From: Streptomyces rhizoryzae
GTDB lineage: Bacteria > Actinomycetota > Actinomycetes > Streptomycetales > Streptomycetaceae
Reading direction: 5' to 3'
Length of the DNA stretch: 64,000 bases
NCBI RefSeq assembly: GCF_023155275.1
Contig: NZ_JALMUV010000011.1
Location: 1 to 64,000, forward strand
Positions 54,249 to 62,162 of the stretch are shown piece after piece. The notes under the pieces are model-generated. The model ran no database searches and was not told where the DNA came from. It saw only the letters and a list, made by a program, of their open reading frames with translations. Position numbers and translations under genes: made by a program. Every line of letters starts with the position of its first letter. Position 1 is the first letter of the stretch.

Positions 54249-54497
54249 AGGTCCCCTCGCACCAGGGCTCCTTTCTCCGGGGTGGTCACGCCCGGGAAAG
54301 CAGTACACTGAGTCGTTTATCGGTCACTCTCCGGCGATCATCAAGGTAACCCTGACCCCTGACCTCGTCAACAAGAGGCGACTCAAAATCAACTTCGGTT
54401 TACTGACCGGAATTACCGGCAGTCGCGTCCCGTGGAGTGCGCGCACCAGACGGGTTCCCGGGCCGCCGCCCGGAGCGCCACCGGACGGCGGCCCGGC
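54249..54497. promoter_or_regulatory. AT-rich promoter region of the phosphopantetheinyl transferase gene
   Basis: The segment 54295-54410 is markedly AT-rich for this genome and contains GAGTCG, GGTCACT, CGTCAAC and CGACTCAA, variants of the boxes seen in the other cluster promoters. No gene is supported. Confidence 0.4.
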
Positions 54498-54743
54498 TCA
54501 GGAGGCCAGCCGCTTCTCCACCTGGGTCACCAGGTCCGACACCGTGTGGACGCCGGTCAGTTCGTCCTCGGGCAGCTCGATGCCGAACCGCTCCTCGGCG
54601 ACGACGATGACCTCGGCCATCGCCAGCGAGTCCACGTCGAGCTCCTCGACCAGGGACTTCTCCTCGGTCACCTCGTCCATCGGCACCCCGGCCACCTCGT
54701 TCAGCACGGCGGCGAGGCGGTTGGTGATCTCTTCTCTGGTCAT
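54498..54743 (-). CDS. Acyl carrier protein
   Basis: An 81-residue discrete acidic ACP with the phosphopantetheine attachment Ser39 in ELDVDSLAMAEVI, four predicted helices and the usual length. It stands between the phosphopantetheinyl transferase and the divergent enoyl-reductase operon, so it is the likely carrier for the dissociated KS/DH/ER set. Confidence 0.92.
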   Translation of the reverse strand: MTREEITNRLAAVLNEVAGVPMDEVTEEKSLVEELDVDSLAMAEVIVVAEERFGIELPEDELTGVHTVSDLVTQVEKRLAS

Positions 54744-54832
54744 GGCGGTCCGGCCTTTCGGGTGTGAGGCCCCGCCGCGGACGGGCTCCGGCGGCCGGCG
54801 GCACAGCGGGCTCCCGGTGCGGTCACGGGGCA

Positions 54833-54869
54833 AGTCAACTGTTTGACTCAACTTGACTGTTGTAGTCAA
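54833..54869. promoter_or_regulatory. Tandem inverted-repeat operator between ACP and enoyl-reductase genes
   Basis: AGTCAA-N4-TTGACT (54833-54848) is followed by TTGACT-N5-AGTCAA (54853-54869). The two overlap the divergent promoter region and give the clearest form of the box repeated through the cluster. It is a candidate site for one of the XRE-TPR regulators. Confidence 0.6.
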
Positions 54870-55010
54870 CTGGAGGCCGGATACGTTGTCAACGGCCGCC
54901 GTGACGGTCCCTCACCCCTGCGTCCGCGCACGGGGATTCGCGCTCCGTACCGGGTGCGTGCGGCGGCTCCGCGGTCGGCGAGGAGTCAGGATGAGTCGGA
55001 CGGAGAAGCG

Positions 55011-55781
55011 ATGAGTGGTCTGCTCGACGGAAAGCGGCTGCTGATCACCGGTGTGATCACGGAAAGCTCGATCGCCTACGCCGTGGCCCGGCTCGCCCAG
55101 CAGGAGGGCGCCCGGATCGTGCTGACCGCCTACGGCCGGCCCTCCCTGGTGGCCCGGCTCGCGCGCCGGCTGCCCACCGCACCGCCCGTGGTGGAACTGG
55201 ACGTGACCGACGAGGAGCAGCTCGCCACCCTCGCCGACCGGGTCGGCGCCCACCTCGACGGCCTCGACGGGGTCCTGCACTCCATCGCGCACGCCCCGGC
55301 CGGCTGCCTCGACGGCGGCTTCCTGACCGCCCCCTGGCCGGACGTCGCCGGCGCCCTGCACACCTCCGCGTACTCCCTGGTGGCGCTGGCGCGGGCCTGC
55401 CGCCCGCTGCTCGGCCCCGGTTCCTCCGTGGTCGGCGTGGACTTCGACGCCTCCCGCGCCTGGCCCGGCTACGACTGGATGGGCGTCGCCAAGGCCGGTC
55501 TGGAGGCGTGCTCGCGCTACCTGGCGCGGGACCTCGGCGGCCAGGGCATCCGGGCCAACCTCGTCGCCGCCGGGCCGCTGCGCACCCTGGCCGCCAGCGG
55601 CATCGGCGGCGACGGCCCGTCCTTCGAGAAGGGCTGGTCCGCCCGCGCCCCGCTCGGCTGGGACCCGCGCAACGCCGAACCGGTCGCCCGGACCTGCCTG
55701 GCGCTGCTCTCCGACTGGCTGCCCGCCACCACCGGCGAGATCGTGCACGCGGACGGCGGCCACCACATGATCGGCGACTGA
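55011..55781 (+). CDS. Enoyl-ACP reductase (FabI/InhA-like)
   Basis: The 256-residue short-chain-dehydrogenase-type reductase starts GLLDGKRLLITGVITESSIAYAVA and has Tyr154-x6-Lys161 (YDWMGVAK), the FabI/InhA catalytic pair, and the C-terminal LSDWLPATTGEIVHADGG typical of mycobacterial InhA. It would reduce the enoyl intermediate in acyl-chain synthesis. As a second copy of an antibiotic target it could also give resistance to a FabI inhibitor. It heads the rightward ER-DH-ligase operon. Confidence 0.85.
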   Translation: MSGLLDGKRLLITGVITESSIAYAVARLAQQEGARIVLTAYGRPSLVARLARRLPTAPPVVELDVTDEEQLATLADRVGAHLDGLDGVLHSIAHAPAGCLDGGFLTAPWPDVAGALHTSAYSLVALARACRPLLGPGSSVVGVDFDASRAWPGYDWMGVAKAGLEACSRYLARDLGGQGIRANLVAAGPLRTLAASGIGGDGPSFEKGWSARAPLGWDPRNAEPVARTCLALLSDWLPATTGEIVHADGGHHMIGD

Positions 55782-55787
55782 GACCCG

Positions 55788-56294
55788 GTGGCCGCGCACC
55801 CCACGGCCGGGCCCCCGGCGGACGGCCCGCCGGCGGCCGCCGTGACCCGTACGTACACCGTCGACCGGGACCGGATCGCCCGCTTCGTCCGGGCGCTCGG
55901 CGGCACCCCGCACCCCGCGCACACCGACCCGGCCGCCGCCCGGGCGCTCGGCCACCCCGACGTGATCGCCCCGCCCACCTACCTCGCCGTCCTGGCCGCC
56001 GGGGCCGAGGACGAACTCCTCGCCGGGCAGCCCGCGTTCACCGCCGACGGCGCCGTCCACCGCGCCCAGTCGGTGCGGCTGGCCCGGTCCGTGCACGCCG
56101 GGGAGACGCTGCGCGCCACGGTCCGGGTCGCCGGCGCGGCCGACCGCGCCGGGCGCCCGCAGCTCACCCTGGAGTGCGCCTTCCACACCCCCGACGGCAC
56201 CTGGGTGGCCACCACCACCTCGTCGCTGCTGGGCCCCGCCACCGCGGGCCCGGACCGGCGGCCCCTCGACCCCACGGGAACGGAGCACCCATGA
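55788..56294 (+). CDS. MaoC-like hot-dog dehydratase subunit
   Basis: The 168-residue protein has a MaoC_dehydrat_N-type hot-dog fold (RTYTVDRDRIARFVRALG, the VIAPPTYLAVLA segment and TVRVAGAADRAG), like the HadA/HadC subunits of mycobacterial 3-hydroxyacyl-ACP dehydratase. It lacks the complete Asp/His hydratase motif, so it may need a partner subunit. It starts six bases after the reductase gene and overlaps the ligase gene by four. Confidence 0.7.
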   Translation: MAAHPTAGPPADGPPAAAVTRTYTVDRDRIARFVRALGGTPHPAHTDPAAARALGHPDVIAPPTYLAVLAAGAEDELLAGQPAFTADGAVHRAQSVRLARSVHAGETLRATVRVAGAADRAGRPQLTLECAFHTPDGTWVATTTSSLLGPATAGPDRRPLDPTGTEHP

Positions 56295-57784
56295 CCGACA
56301 CCCTCGCGCCCGCCCCGCCGCTCGCCGCGGCCCGCCTGGTCGACGGCGCCGGTGCCCCCGCGGACCCCGCCGCCCGCCTGGCCGGGGCCGCGCTCGACCA
56401 CCGGATCCTGGCCGCCGCCCAGGCGCTGCGGAACCTCGGCGTCCGCCCCGGCGACCGGGTCCTGGTCCAGGGCGACAACAGCACCGCCTACGTCGTGACG
56501 CTGCTGGCCCTGATGCACCTGGACACCTCCCTGGTCCCGCTGGACCACCGCGTCCCGCCGGCGGACGCCGCCGCGGCCGCCCGCCAGGCCGGTGTCCGCT
56601 GGCAGGTCACCGCCGATCCCGCGGCGGCCCTCCCCGGCCTGCCCGCCGACCGCGTCGTCCGCTACCCGCGGCTCGCCGCCGACGCCCCGCCGCCGTCCGC
56701 GGGCGCCGTGGACCTCGGCCCGTGGTTCCGCCGCGGCGACGCGCTGGTGCTGTGGTCCTCCGGCACCACCGGGCGCCCCAAGGGCGTGGTCAAGTCCGGC
56801 CCGGCGGTGCTCGACAACTCGCTGCGCACCATCGAGGCCATGGGCTTCCGCGCCGACGACGTCATGGCACCGCTGCTGCCCTTCTCCCACCAGTACGGGC
56901 TCTCGGTGATCCTGCTGTGGTGGCTGGCCCGGTGCACCCTGGTGGTCACCCCCTACCAGCGGCTGGACACCGCGGTCGGGCAGGCCGCGGCGCACGGCGC
57001 CACCGCCGTCGACGCCGCCCCGTCCACGTACCACTCGCTCCTGGGCGTGCTGCGCCGCCGCCCCGAGGCGCGCAGCGCACTCGCCGGCGTCCGCATCTGG
57101 GGCGTGGGCGGCGCCCCGCTGCCCGCCCCGCTGGCCGAGTCGTTCCGCGCGGCGATGGGCCGCCCGCTGCTGGACGGCTACGGCCTGACCGAACTCGGCA
57201 ATGTCGCGCTGGCCACGCCCGACGTGCCGCACGGCTGCGGGCGTCCGCTGCCCGGCGTGCGGCTGCGCGTGACCCGTCCCGACGGCACGGTCGCCGATCC
57301 CGGCGAACTCGGCGCCATCGAGGTGCGCTCCCCCGGCCTGATGGCCGGCTACTTGTCGGCGGACGGCTCGCTCGCACCGGCCGACCCGGACGCCTGGTAC
57401 CCGACGGCCGACCTCGGCAGCGTCGGCGCGGACGGCATCGTACGGGTGGTGGGCCGCAATCAGGCCGTGCACCGGCTGGGCTTCACGCTCTACCCCGAGA
57501 GCCTGGAGCGCCGGGCCGAAGCCTGCGGCCGTCCGGTCAAGGTGCTGGCCGTCCCCGACCAGCGCCGGGGCAGTGCGCTGCACTTCGTCGTCGCGGACCC
57601 CGGTGGCGAGGCGCCGCTCACCTGGCGCCGGCGGCTCGCCCCGCACCTGGCGGAGTACGAACAGCCCAACGCGGTCCATGTCGTCGACCGCTTCCCGCTC
57701 ACCCCGAACGGAAAGCCCGACACCCGCGAACTCCGCGCCCGGCTGGGCCTGGCGCCGGCCCCGGCCCCCGGCTCCGGAGGCTGA
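56291..57784 (+). CDS. AMP-dependent acyl synthetase/ligase
   Basis: This 497-residue adenylating enzyme has motif A3 (SSGTTGRPKGVV), A5 (DGYGLTELG), A7 (WYPTADLGSVGADG) and the C-terminal catalytic Lys in LTPNGKPDTREL. It activates a carboxylic acid as acyl-AMP, probably for loading onto the ACP encoded just upstream. The single-domain form (no carrier domain) fits the dissociated architecture. It is the last gene of the ER-DH-ligase operon. Confidence 0.85.
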   Translation: MTDTLAPAPPLAAARLVDGAGAPADPAARLAGAALDHRILAAAQALRNLGVRPGDRVLVQGDNSTAYVVTLLALMHLDTSLVPLDHRVPPADAAAAARQAGVRWQVTADPAAALPGLPADRVVRYPRLAADAPPPSAGAVDLGPWFRRGDALVLWSSGTTGRPKGVVKSGPAVLDNSLRTIEAMGFRADDVMAPLLPFSHQYGLSVILLWWLARCTLVVTPYQRLDTAVGQAAAHGATAVDAAPSTYHSLLGVLRRRPEARSALAGVRIWGVGGAPLPAPLAESFRAAMGRPLLDGYGLTELGNVALATPDVPHGCGRPLPGVRLRVTRPDGTVADPGELGAIEVRSPGLMAGYLSADGSLAPADPDAWYPTADLGSVGADGIVRVVGRNQAVHRLGFTLYPESLERRAEACGRPVKVLAVPDQRRGSALHFVVADPGGEAPLTWRRRLAPHLAEYEQPNAVHVVDRFPLTPNGKPDTRELRARLGLAPAPAPGSGG

Positions 57785-57804
57785 ACGGCCGCCTGCCGTA
57801 CGCC

Positions 57805-57818
57805 GTTTCACGTGAAAT
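57805..57818. other. Near-consensus parS site
   Basis: GTTTCACGTGAAAT, 13 of 14 bases of the ParB-binding consensus, lies 21 bases after the ligase stop codon. Confidence 0.6.
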
Positions 57819-58154
57819 AACGGCCTTCGGCCCGCGATCAAAGTCTGTGGGTACTGCTGGTGGTGCTGCTGGTGGTACTGCTACTGCTGTTGCTGGTCCT
57901 GCCGCTGGGCCCCCTGCTCCTGCCGGCGGTGCCAACCGTTCCCGTGGCTCCGGTCGTTCCGGCTGTTCCCGTGGTTCCCCTGGTTACGGGGGTGCGGCTG
58001 CGGATCCGTCTCCGCCGCGGTTGTCCTCGTCGTTTCCCGCTGGGCTCGTGCCGCGGGCGGTGCGGTGTCAGGGCCGCGCGTGGTGGCCTCGTGCGGCGGC
58101 ACGGCTGCGCGGTGGTGCCGCGGATGCGGCAACGCGGCTGTGGCCGGGGCCGGT

Positions 58155-58649
58155 TCAGACGGCACGGGCGGCCGTGTGGGCGCGGCGGGCCGCGGGAACG
58201 GCCGCCGCGGAGCCGGCGTTCGGGGCGGTCCCGGACGGGGCGGTGCACAGCGGCTGGACAGCGGCGGCACGGCGGCGGCGGGAGGTGGGCGAGGCACCGT
58301 GGGCCTCGGCGCGGATCCGCTGCTTGATGGTCGGCGGCAGCGTCGGCAGCGGGAAGCGGCGGCGGACCGGTGCGGCCTGCCCGTAGCGGGGCGCGGTGCG
58401 CGCGGCGGGGACGAACGGCCGGACCGGTTCCGCCACGGGGGCCAACGGGCCCGGATGGTGGTCCGGTTCGCCGTCGCCGTCCGCCGCGGCCCGTACCGTG
58501 CCCGGGGCGCTGCTGCCCGGGGTGCGCTCGTGGACGGCGGCCTCCCGGCGGGCCGCGGAGGCGGCGGCGGAGACCCCCAGTGACGCCAGCAGCTTGCCCA
58601 GCACCGCAAGGCATGCCGCCCAGAACTTCATGACCTTGGTCGCAGCCAT
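58155..58649 (-). CDS. Small Streptomyces protein with hydrophobic N-terminus
   Basis: The 164-residue protein starts MAATKVMKFWAACLAVLGKLLASLG and continues with a Pro/Ala/Arg-rich tail containing RFPLPTLPPTIKQRIRAEAHG. It resembles a DUF-type family widespread in Streptomyces (I recall DUF6344, not verified). The function is unknown. Downstream, 57838-58150, the leftward strand stays open in other frames with repetitive Gly/Thr- and Ser/Thr-rich coding, so a lost frame is possible. Confidence 0.55.
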   Translation of the reverse strand: MAATKVMKFWAACLAVLGKLLASLGVSAAASAARREAAVHERTPGSSAPGTVRAAADGDGEPDHHPGPLAPVAEPVRPFVPAARTAPRYGQAAPVRRRFPLPTLPPTIKQRIRAEAHGASPTSRRRRAAAVQPLCTAPSGTAPNAGSAAAVPAARRAHTAARAV

Positions 58650-58958
58650 GGTCCCTCGCTTTCGGTCGGGGTCCCCGAGCCAGGGAACCCACGCGTTCCT
58701 TCTGTTGCGTTTTCTTATGATGAGTACGCAATGGGAGGATTCACGGACCGACGCCCCCGGATCGGCGTTCTTCCGATGAACACCACCCGTCCGCAGTAGC
58801 CACCGCCGCAAAGGCGCAGGCCGGGGCGGGACCGGGGGACGGCGGGACGGGGCGGGCGGGGCGCCGCGGGCGCGGCCGGGCGGTCCCGGCGGATGCGCGG
58901 GCCCGGGTCCCGGGTTATGCAGGTGACCGGCGCGTACACGTCCGGAGCCGGTCCGGCC

Positions 58959-59390
58959 TCAGGCCGGAGCCGGCTCGCCGGTCCGCGCCATCTCCGCCAG
59001 CGCCCGCACCGCGGCGGCCTCCGGTGTCGCGGGCGGCAGGAGCAGCAGGTCCCAGCGGCCGTGGCCGGCCGAGACCAGGCAGAGGGTGTCCGGGCCGGGA
59101 CGGTTGGCGGTGCGGCGCAGCCGGACGACGTGGCCGGCGGCGAGGATCCGGCCGGGCAGCGCGGACCAGCCGGTGCCGTTCACCGTGGCATGGGTGATCC
59201 GCGGCCAGTCGAAGGGCAGCGCGGCCAGGAGTTCGGGGAGTTCGGCGGCCAGGTCGGTGGAGTGCGGCCACCAGGCCCCGTCGATCCGCCGGGTCACCGG
59301 GCCGGGCGGGGCGATGGCCAGCCGGGCGACCGGCGGCGGTGCGTGGTGGTGCGGGCGGGGGTGCGGGGAGCGGCCCTCGGCAGTGGTCAT
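58959..59390 (-). CDS. DUF5994-like protein
   Basis: A 143-residue protein with RRIDGAWWPHSTDLAAELPELL near residues 34-56 and RLRRTANRPGPDTLCLVSAGHGRWDLLLLPP, which I associate with the DUF5994 family of actinobacteria. It is soluble and has no catalytic motif I can name. Family name and function were not checked. Confidence 0.7.
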   Translation of the reverse strand: MTTAEGRSPHPRPHHHAPPPVARLAIAPPGPVTRRIDGAWWPHSTDLAAELPELLAALPFDWPRITHATVNGTGWSALPGRILAAGHVVRLRRTANRPGPDTLCLVSAGHGRWDLLLLPPATPEAAAVRALAEMARTGEPAPA

Positions 59391-59466
59391 ACGGCGCTCC
59401 TGACGCGACGGGCGGCGAGCGCGGCGGCCGCGTTCGCCGGCGGGAGGGGGCCGGCGGGCGGCGGGG

Positions 59467-59718
59467 TCACCGGCCGCCGCGCGGCTCCCGGGAGGGCGGC
59501 GGCGGGCTGCCGGTGCGCGCCTGGGGGTCGGTGCCGGTCTCGTGCCCGTGGCGGTGGTGGAGCCGGTGCTGGAACGACTCCTTCAGGTGCGTGTACCGGT
59601 GCGGGGTGGGGCGGCCTGAGGTCTGCGCGTTGACCCGCAGGAGGAAGAGCACGCCCATCGCGATCAGGGCCAACAGCACGAGGACGCTCAAGAAGGTCTG
59701 CATGGCGCTCACCCGCAT
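59467..59718 (-). CDS. Small single-span membrane protein
   Basis: An 83-residue protein (or 78 from the ATG at 59703) with one N-terminal membrane helix (FLSVLVLLALIAMGVLFLL) and a basic, His-rich C-terminal tail (HRYTHLKESFQHRLHHRHGH). No family function is known. It is divergent from the BlaI operator region. Confidence 0.6.
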   Translation of the reverse strand: MRVSAMQTFLSVLVLLALIAMGVLFLLRVNAQTSGRPTPHRYTHLKESFQHRLHHRHGHETGTDPQARTGSPPPPSREPRGGR

Positions 59719-59862
59719 ACTCCCGGACCCCCGCAACCGGGGTATACCGGGCACGCTCGACAACACTTCGCTTTCCGGTGGTTTCTCCACCGTACTCCGC
59801 ACAGCGGCGGCATATCGCGCCGAAGTGGGGCATGACGACGGGGGGCGGCATCCGCAGACCTT

Positions 59863-59876
59863 CTACAGCGCTGTAG
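59863..59876. promoter_or_regulatory. BlaI-type operator palindrome
   Basis: CTACAGCGCTGTAG matches the TACA-N-TGTA core of BlaI/MecI operators. It is about 340 bases upstream of the BlaI-like gene and in the promoter region shared with the leftward small membrane protein gene. Confidence 0.7.
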
Positions 59877-60216
59877 ATTTTACTTCCGCATGGCCATACG
59901 CATGCCGGAATCATGCCCACGGCCCGCCCCGCGCATGCGCGGGGCGCGACCGACCGGCACCGGGCCGCCACCCTGCCGGGCCGGGCGCCTCGGACGTTCC
60001 CGCCGTGGCCCGCCGCGCTGCCCGTCGGCCCGGAGGCGTCCCAGGGCCCGGCGGGGTGACCACAGGTGTGGAGAAGTGAGCGGCCGGAGCGCGGCATCCC
60101 CGGCAGGTCGGGCGGTTTCGGCAGGGCCGGACGGGCCCGGTGGTGCGGGGCGGGCCGCCGTAAGATGCCCCGGCGTCCCCGCCCTCGGGACGCCCGGTAC
60201 GACGGGAGGCGACGGC

Positions 60217-60687
60217 ATGGGCGGAACACCCTTCGGAAAGGCCCTCGGCGGCGCCGGGCGGGAGCGGGCGCGGCGCGGACAGGGGCAGTTGGAGGCGCAG
60301 GTGCTGGCCGCACTGCACCAGGCGCCCGGCCCGGCCACCGCCGCCTGGGTGCAGGAGCGGCTCGGCGGCGACCTGGCGTACACCACGGTGATGACGATCC
60401 TGTCCCGGCTGCACGCCAAGGGGGCGGTCACCCGCGAGCGGTCCGGCCGGGCCTACGCCTGGACGCCGGCGGCCGACGAGGCCGGGCTCGCCGCCCTGCG
60501 GATGCGCCGCGTCCTGGACGGCGAACCGGACCGGGACGCCGTGCTGACCAGCTTCGTCTCGGCGCTCTCGGCCCATGACGAGGAGGTGCTGCGCAGCCTC
60601 CTGGACCGCGCGGGGGACGGCGGCCGGGCCGGTCCCGGCCCCGGGAGGGGCGGCGCCGGGCCGTCGGACGAAGCGCGCGGAGGGTGA
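60217..60687 (+). CDS. BlaI/MecI/CopY-family transcriptional repressor
   Basis: The 156-residue winged-helix repressor has LEAQVLAALHQAPGPATAAWVQERL followed by the recognition helix AYTTVMTILSRLHAKGAVTRERSGRAYAW. The family represses its own promoter and that of a membrane M56 peptidase, often in response to cell-wall stress. The ATG follows GGGAGG and the gene ends three bases before the M56 gene, the typical arrangement in actinobacteria. Confidence 0.88.
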   Translation: MGGTPFGKALGGAGRERARRGQGQLEAQVLAALHQAPGPATAAWVQERLGGDLAYTTVMTILSRLHAKGAVTRERSGRAYAWTPAADEAGLAALRMRRVLDGEPDRDAVLTSFVSALSAHDEEVLRSLLDRAGDGGRAGPGPGRGGAGPSDEARGG

Positions 60688-60690
60688 CCG

Positions 60691-61656
60691 GTGGGCGTCT
60701 TCGTCTTCCTGCCGCTGGTCCTGCCGCTGACCGCGCTGCCGATCGCCCGGCTCGCCGAACAGCACCTCCACCCCCGGGTCACGACCCGGCTGCTGACCCT
60801 GCTCGCGGTGGTGCTGGGGGTGTGCAGCACGCTCTGCCTGGGGCTGCTGATGGTCGTCGGCACCGCCCAGCTCCCCGGCAACCCGCTGCCGGACGGCTGG
60901 TCCGACCCGGAGGTGCGGGCCGCGGTGCCGTACGCCGAGGTGGCCGGGCTGGCGGCGATCTTCGCGCTGGCCGGCGCGCTCACCGGGTGCGCCACCGCGC
61001 TGCGCCGGAACCACCGGATCCGGGCGCGCGCCCACCGGGCGCTGGACGTACTGCCGGCCGGCGCCGACCCCGCGGTGCTGCCCGACGACCATCCCTACGC
61101 CTACGCGGTGCCCGGCACGCCGGCGCGGCCGGGGCGGCCGGCCCGCCCCGGCCGGATCGCGGTCTCCCGGGGCATGCTGCGCAGCCTCGACGCGGATGAG
61201 CGGCGCGCCCTCTTCGCGCACGAGCGCGCCCATCTGCGCTGCCGGCACCACCGCTACCTGCTCGCGGTGCGGCTGGCCGGGTGCGTCAACCCGCTGCTGC
61301 TGCCGCTGCGTTCCGCGGTCGCGTTCAGCGCCGAGCGCTGGGCGGACGAGGAGGCGGCGCGGGTGGTCGGCGACCGGCGGCTGACCGCGCGGGCGGTGGG
61401 GCGGGCGGCGCTGATCGCGCGGCCCGTTCCCGCTCCGCTGCCGGCGCAGTTCGCGTCGCCCGAAGCGGGGCCGGTGCCGCGGCGGGTGGCGGCGCTGCTC
61501 GGACCGGTGCCGTCGGCGCGCACCTGGCCGCCGGCGCTGACCCCGGCGGGCCTGGCCGCGCTGGTCGCGGCGGCGGGCACCGCGGCCTCCGCGCTGTCCT
61601 CGCTGAACGCGGCGGTAGCTCTGTTCCTCGTTCTGAAGGCGGCAACGCCGTGGTGA
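60691..61656 (+). CDS. M56-family membrane metallopeptidase
   Basis: The 321-residue protein has hydrophobic segments near the N-terminus and at the C-terminus, and the zinc motif His177-Glu178-x-x-His181 (LFAHERAHLRCRHH), with a downstream ERWADEEAARVVGDRR segment that may supply the third ligand. M56 peptidases (BlaR1-like without the penicillin-binding domain) cleave the BlaI-type repressor. Co-transcribed with the repressor gene. Confidence 0.85.
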   Translation: MGVFVFLPLVLPLTALPIARLAEQHLHPRVTTRLLTLLAVVLGVCSTLCLGLLMVVGTAQLPGNPLPDGWSDPEVRAAVPYAEVAGLAAIFALAGALTGCATALRRNHRIRARAHRALDVLPAGADPAVLPDDHPYAYAVPGTPARPGRPARPGRIAVSRGMLRSLDADERRALFAHERAHLRCRHHRYLLAVRLAGCVNPLLLPLRSAVAFSAERWADEEAARVVGDRRLTARAVGRAALIARPVPAPLPAQFASPEAGPVPRRVAALLGPVPSARTWPPALTPAGLAALVAAAGTAASALSSLNAAVALFLVLKAATPW

Positions 61657-61730
61657 GTGCACACTGATCCCGGACTCTCCAGCGCGCCACGCGGCGGACC
61701 GCTTTTTGTGATCCGGAGCACACCAACTGA

Positions 61731-61750
61731 CTTCTACAGTGCTGTAGAAG
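61731..61750. promoter_or_regulatory. Second BlaI-type operator
   Basis: CTTCTACAG-N2-CTGTAGAAG is an 18-of-20 palindrome of the same type as the site at 59863. It lies upstream of the small gene at 61803, which is probably under the same repressor. Confidence 0.75.
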
Positions 61751-61802
61751 TTGCCGGTAGGGTTGCGGCTGACATGCGCAACGGGCGCTGCCGGAGGGGG
61801 AG

Positions 61803-62051
61803 ATGGCGACGAGGTGCGGACCCCTGACCTGGGACAGCCCGCCTCCAGAGGCGGAGGTGCGATGGGTCTATCAGCCGGTCGAGGTCCAATACCCCGACGG
61901 TGCCTGGGAATTGGGCCGGATCTGCGCCTGGTGGACGGACGGCGCGGGCGTGCGGTGGTGCCTGCTGCGGACCGTGCCCGGCGGGAGCCGCCCGCAGTGG
62001 CGCCGCTACGACCCGGATTCCGTACGGCTGCTGCCCACCGAGGGCATCTGA
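61803..62051 (+). CDS. Hypothetical protein, 82 residues, probable BlaI-regulon member
   Basis: A small soluble Trp-rich protein (VRWVYQPVEVQYPDGAWELGRICAWW, then RWCLLRTV) with no known function. The ATG follows GGGGAG. Its promoter contains the second BlaI-type palindrome, which suggests it is induced with the M56 system. Confidence 0.7.
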   Translation: MATRCGPLTWDSPPPEAEVRWVYQPVEVQYPDGAWELGRICAWWTDGAGVRWCLLRTVPGGSRPQWRRYDPDSVRLLPTEGI

Positions 62052-62162
62052 CCCACCGCGGCCCGCTGCCGCCCCCGGCCGAGCACGCCGGGCCCTCCCC
62101 CGTACCCGCACCCACCTCCGCTTTGCAAGACCAGCTCCAGAAGGACCAGAAGGGCCATCGGC

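Noticed and set aside
37611-57784. Search for an HFCD (LanD-type) cysteine decarboxylase or a lanthipeptide-specific protease
   Set aside because: No protein with HFCD motifs was found. The nearest peptidase (30885-32423) is a generic secreted tripeptidyl type and cannot be linked to leader removal by sequence.
57860-58327. Rightward frame starting with a hydrophobic VLLVVLLLLLLVLPL stretch
   Set aside because: It is a complement of repetitive GC-rich coding on the other strand, without a ribosome site. I could not support a membrane protein here.
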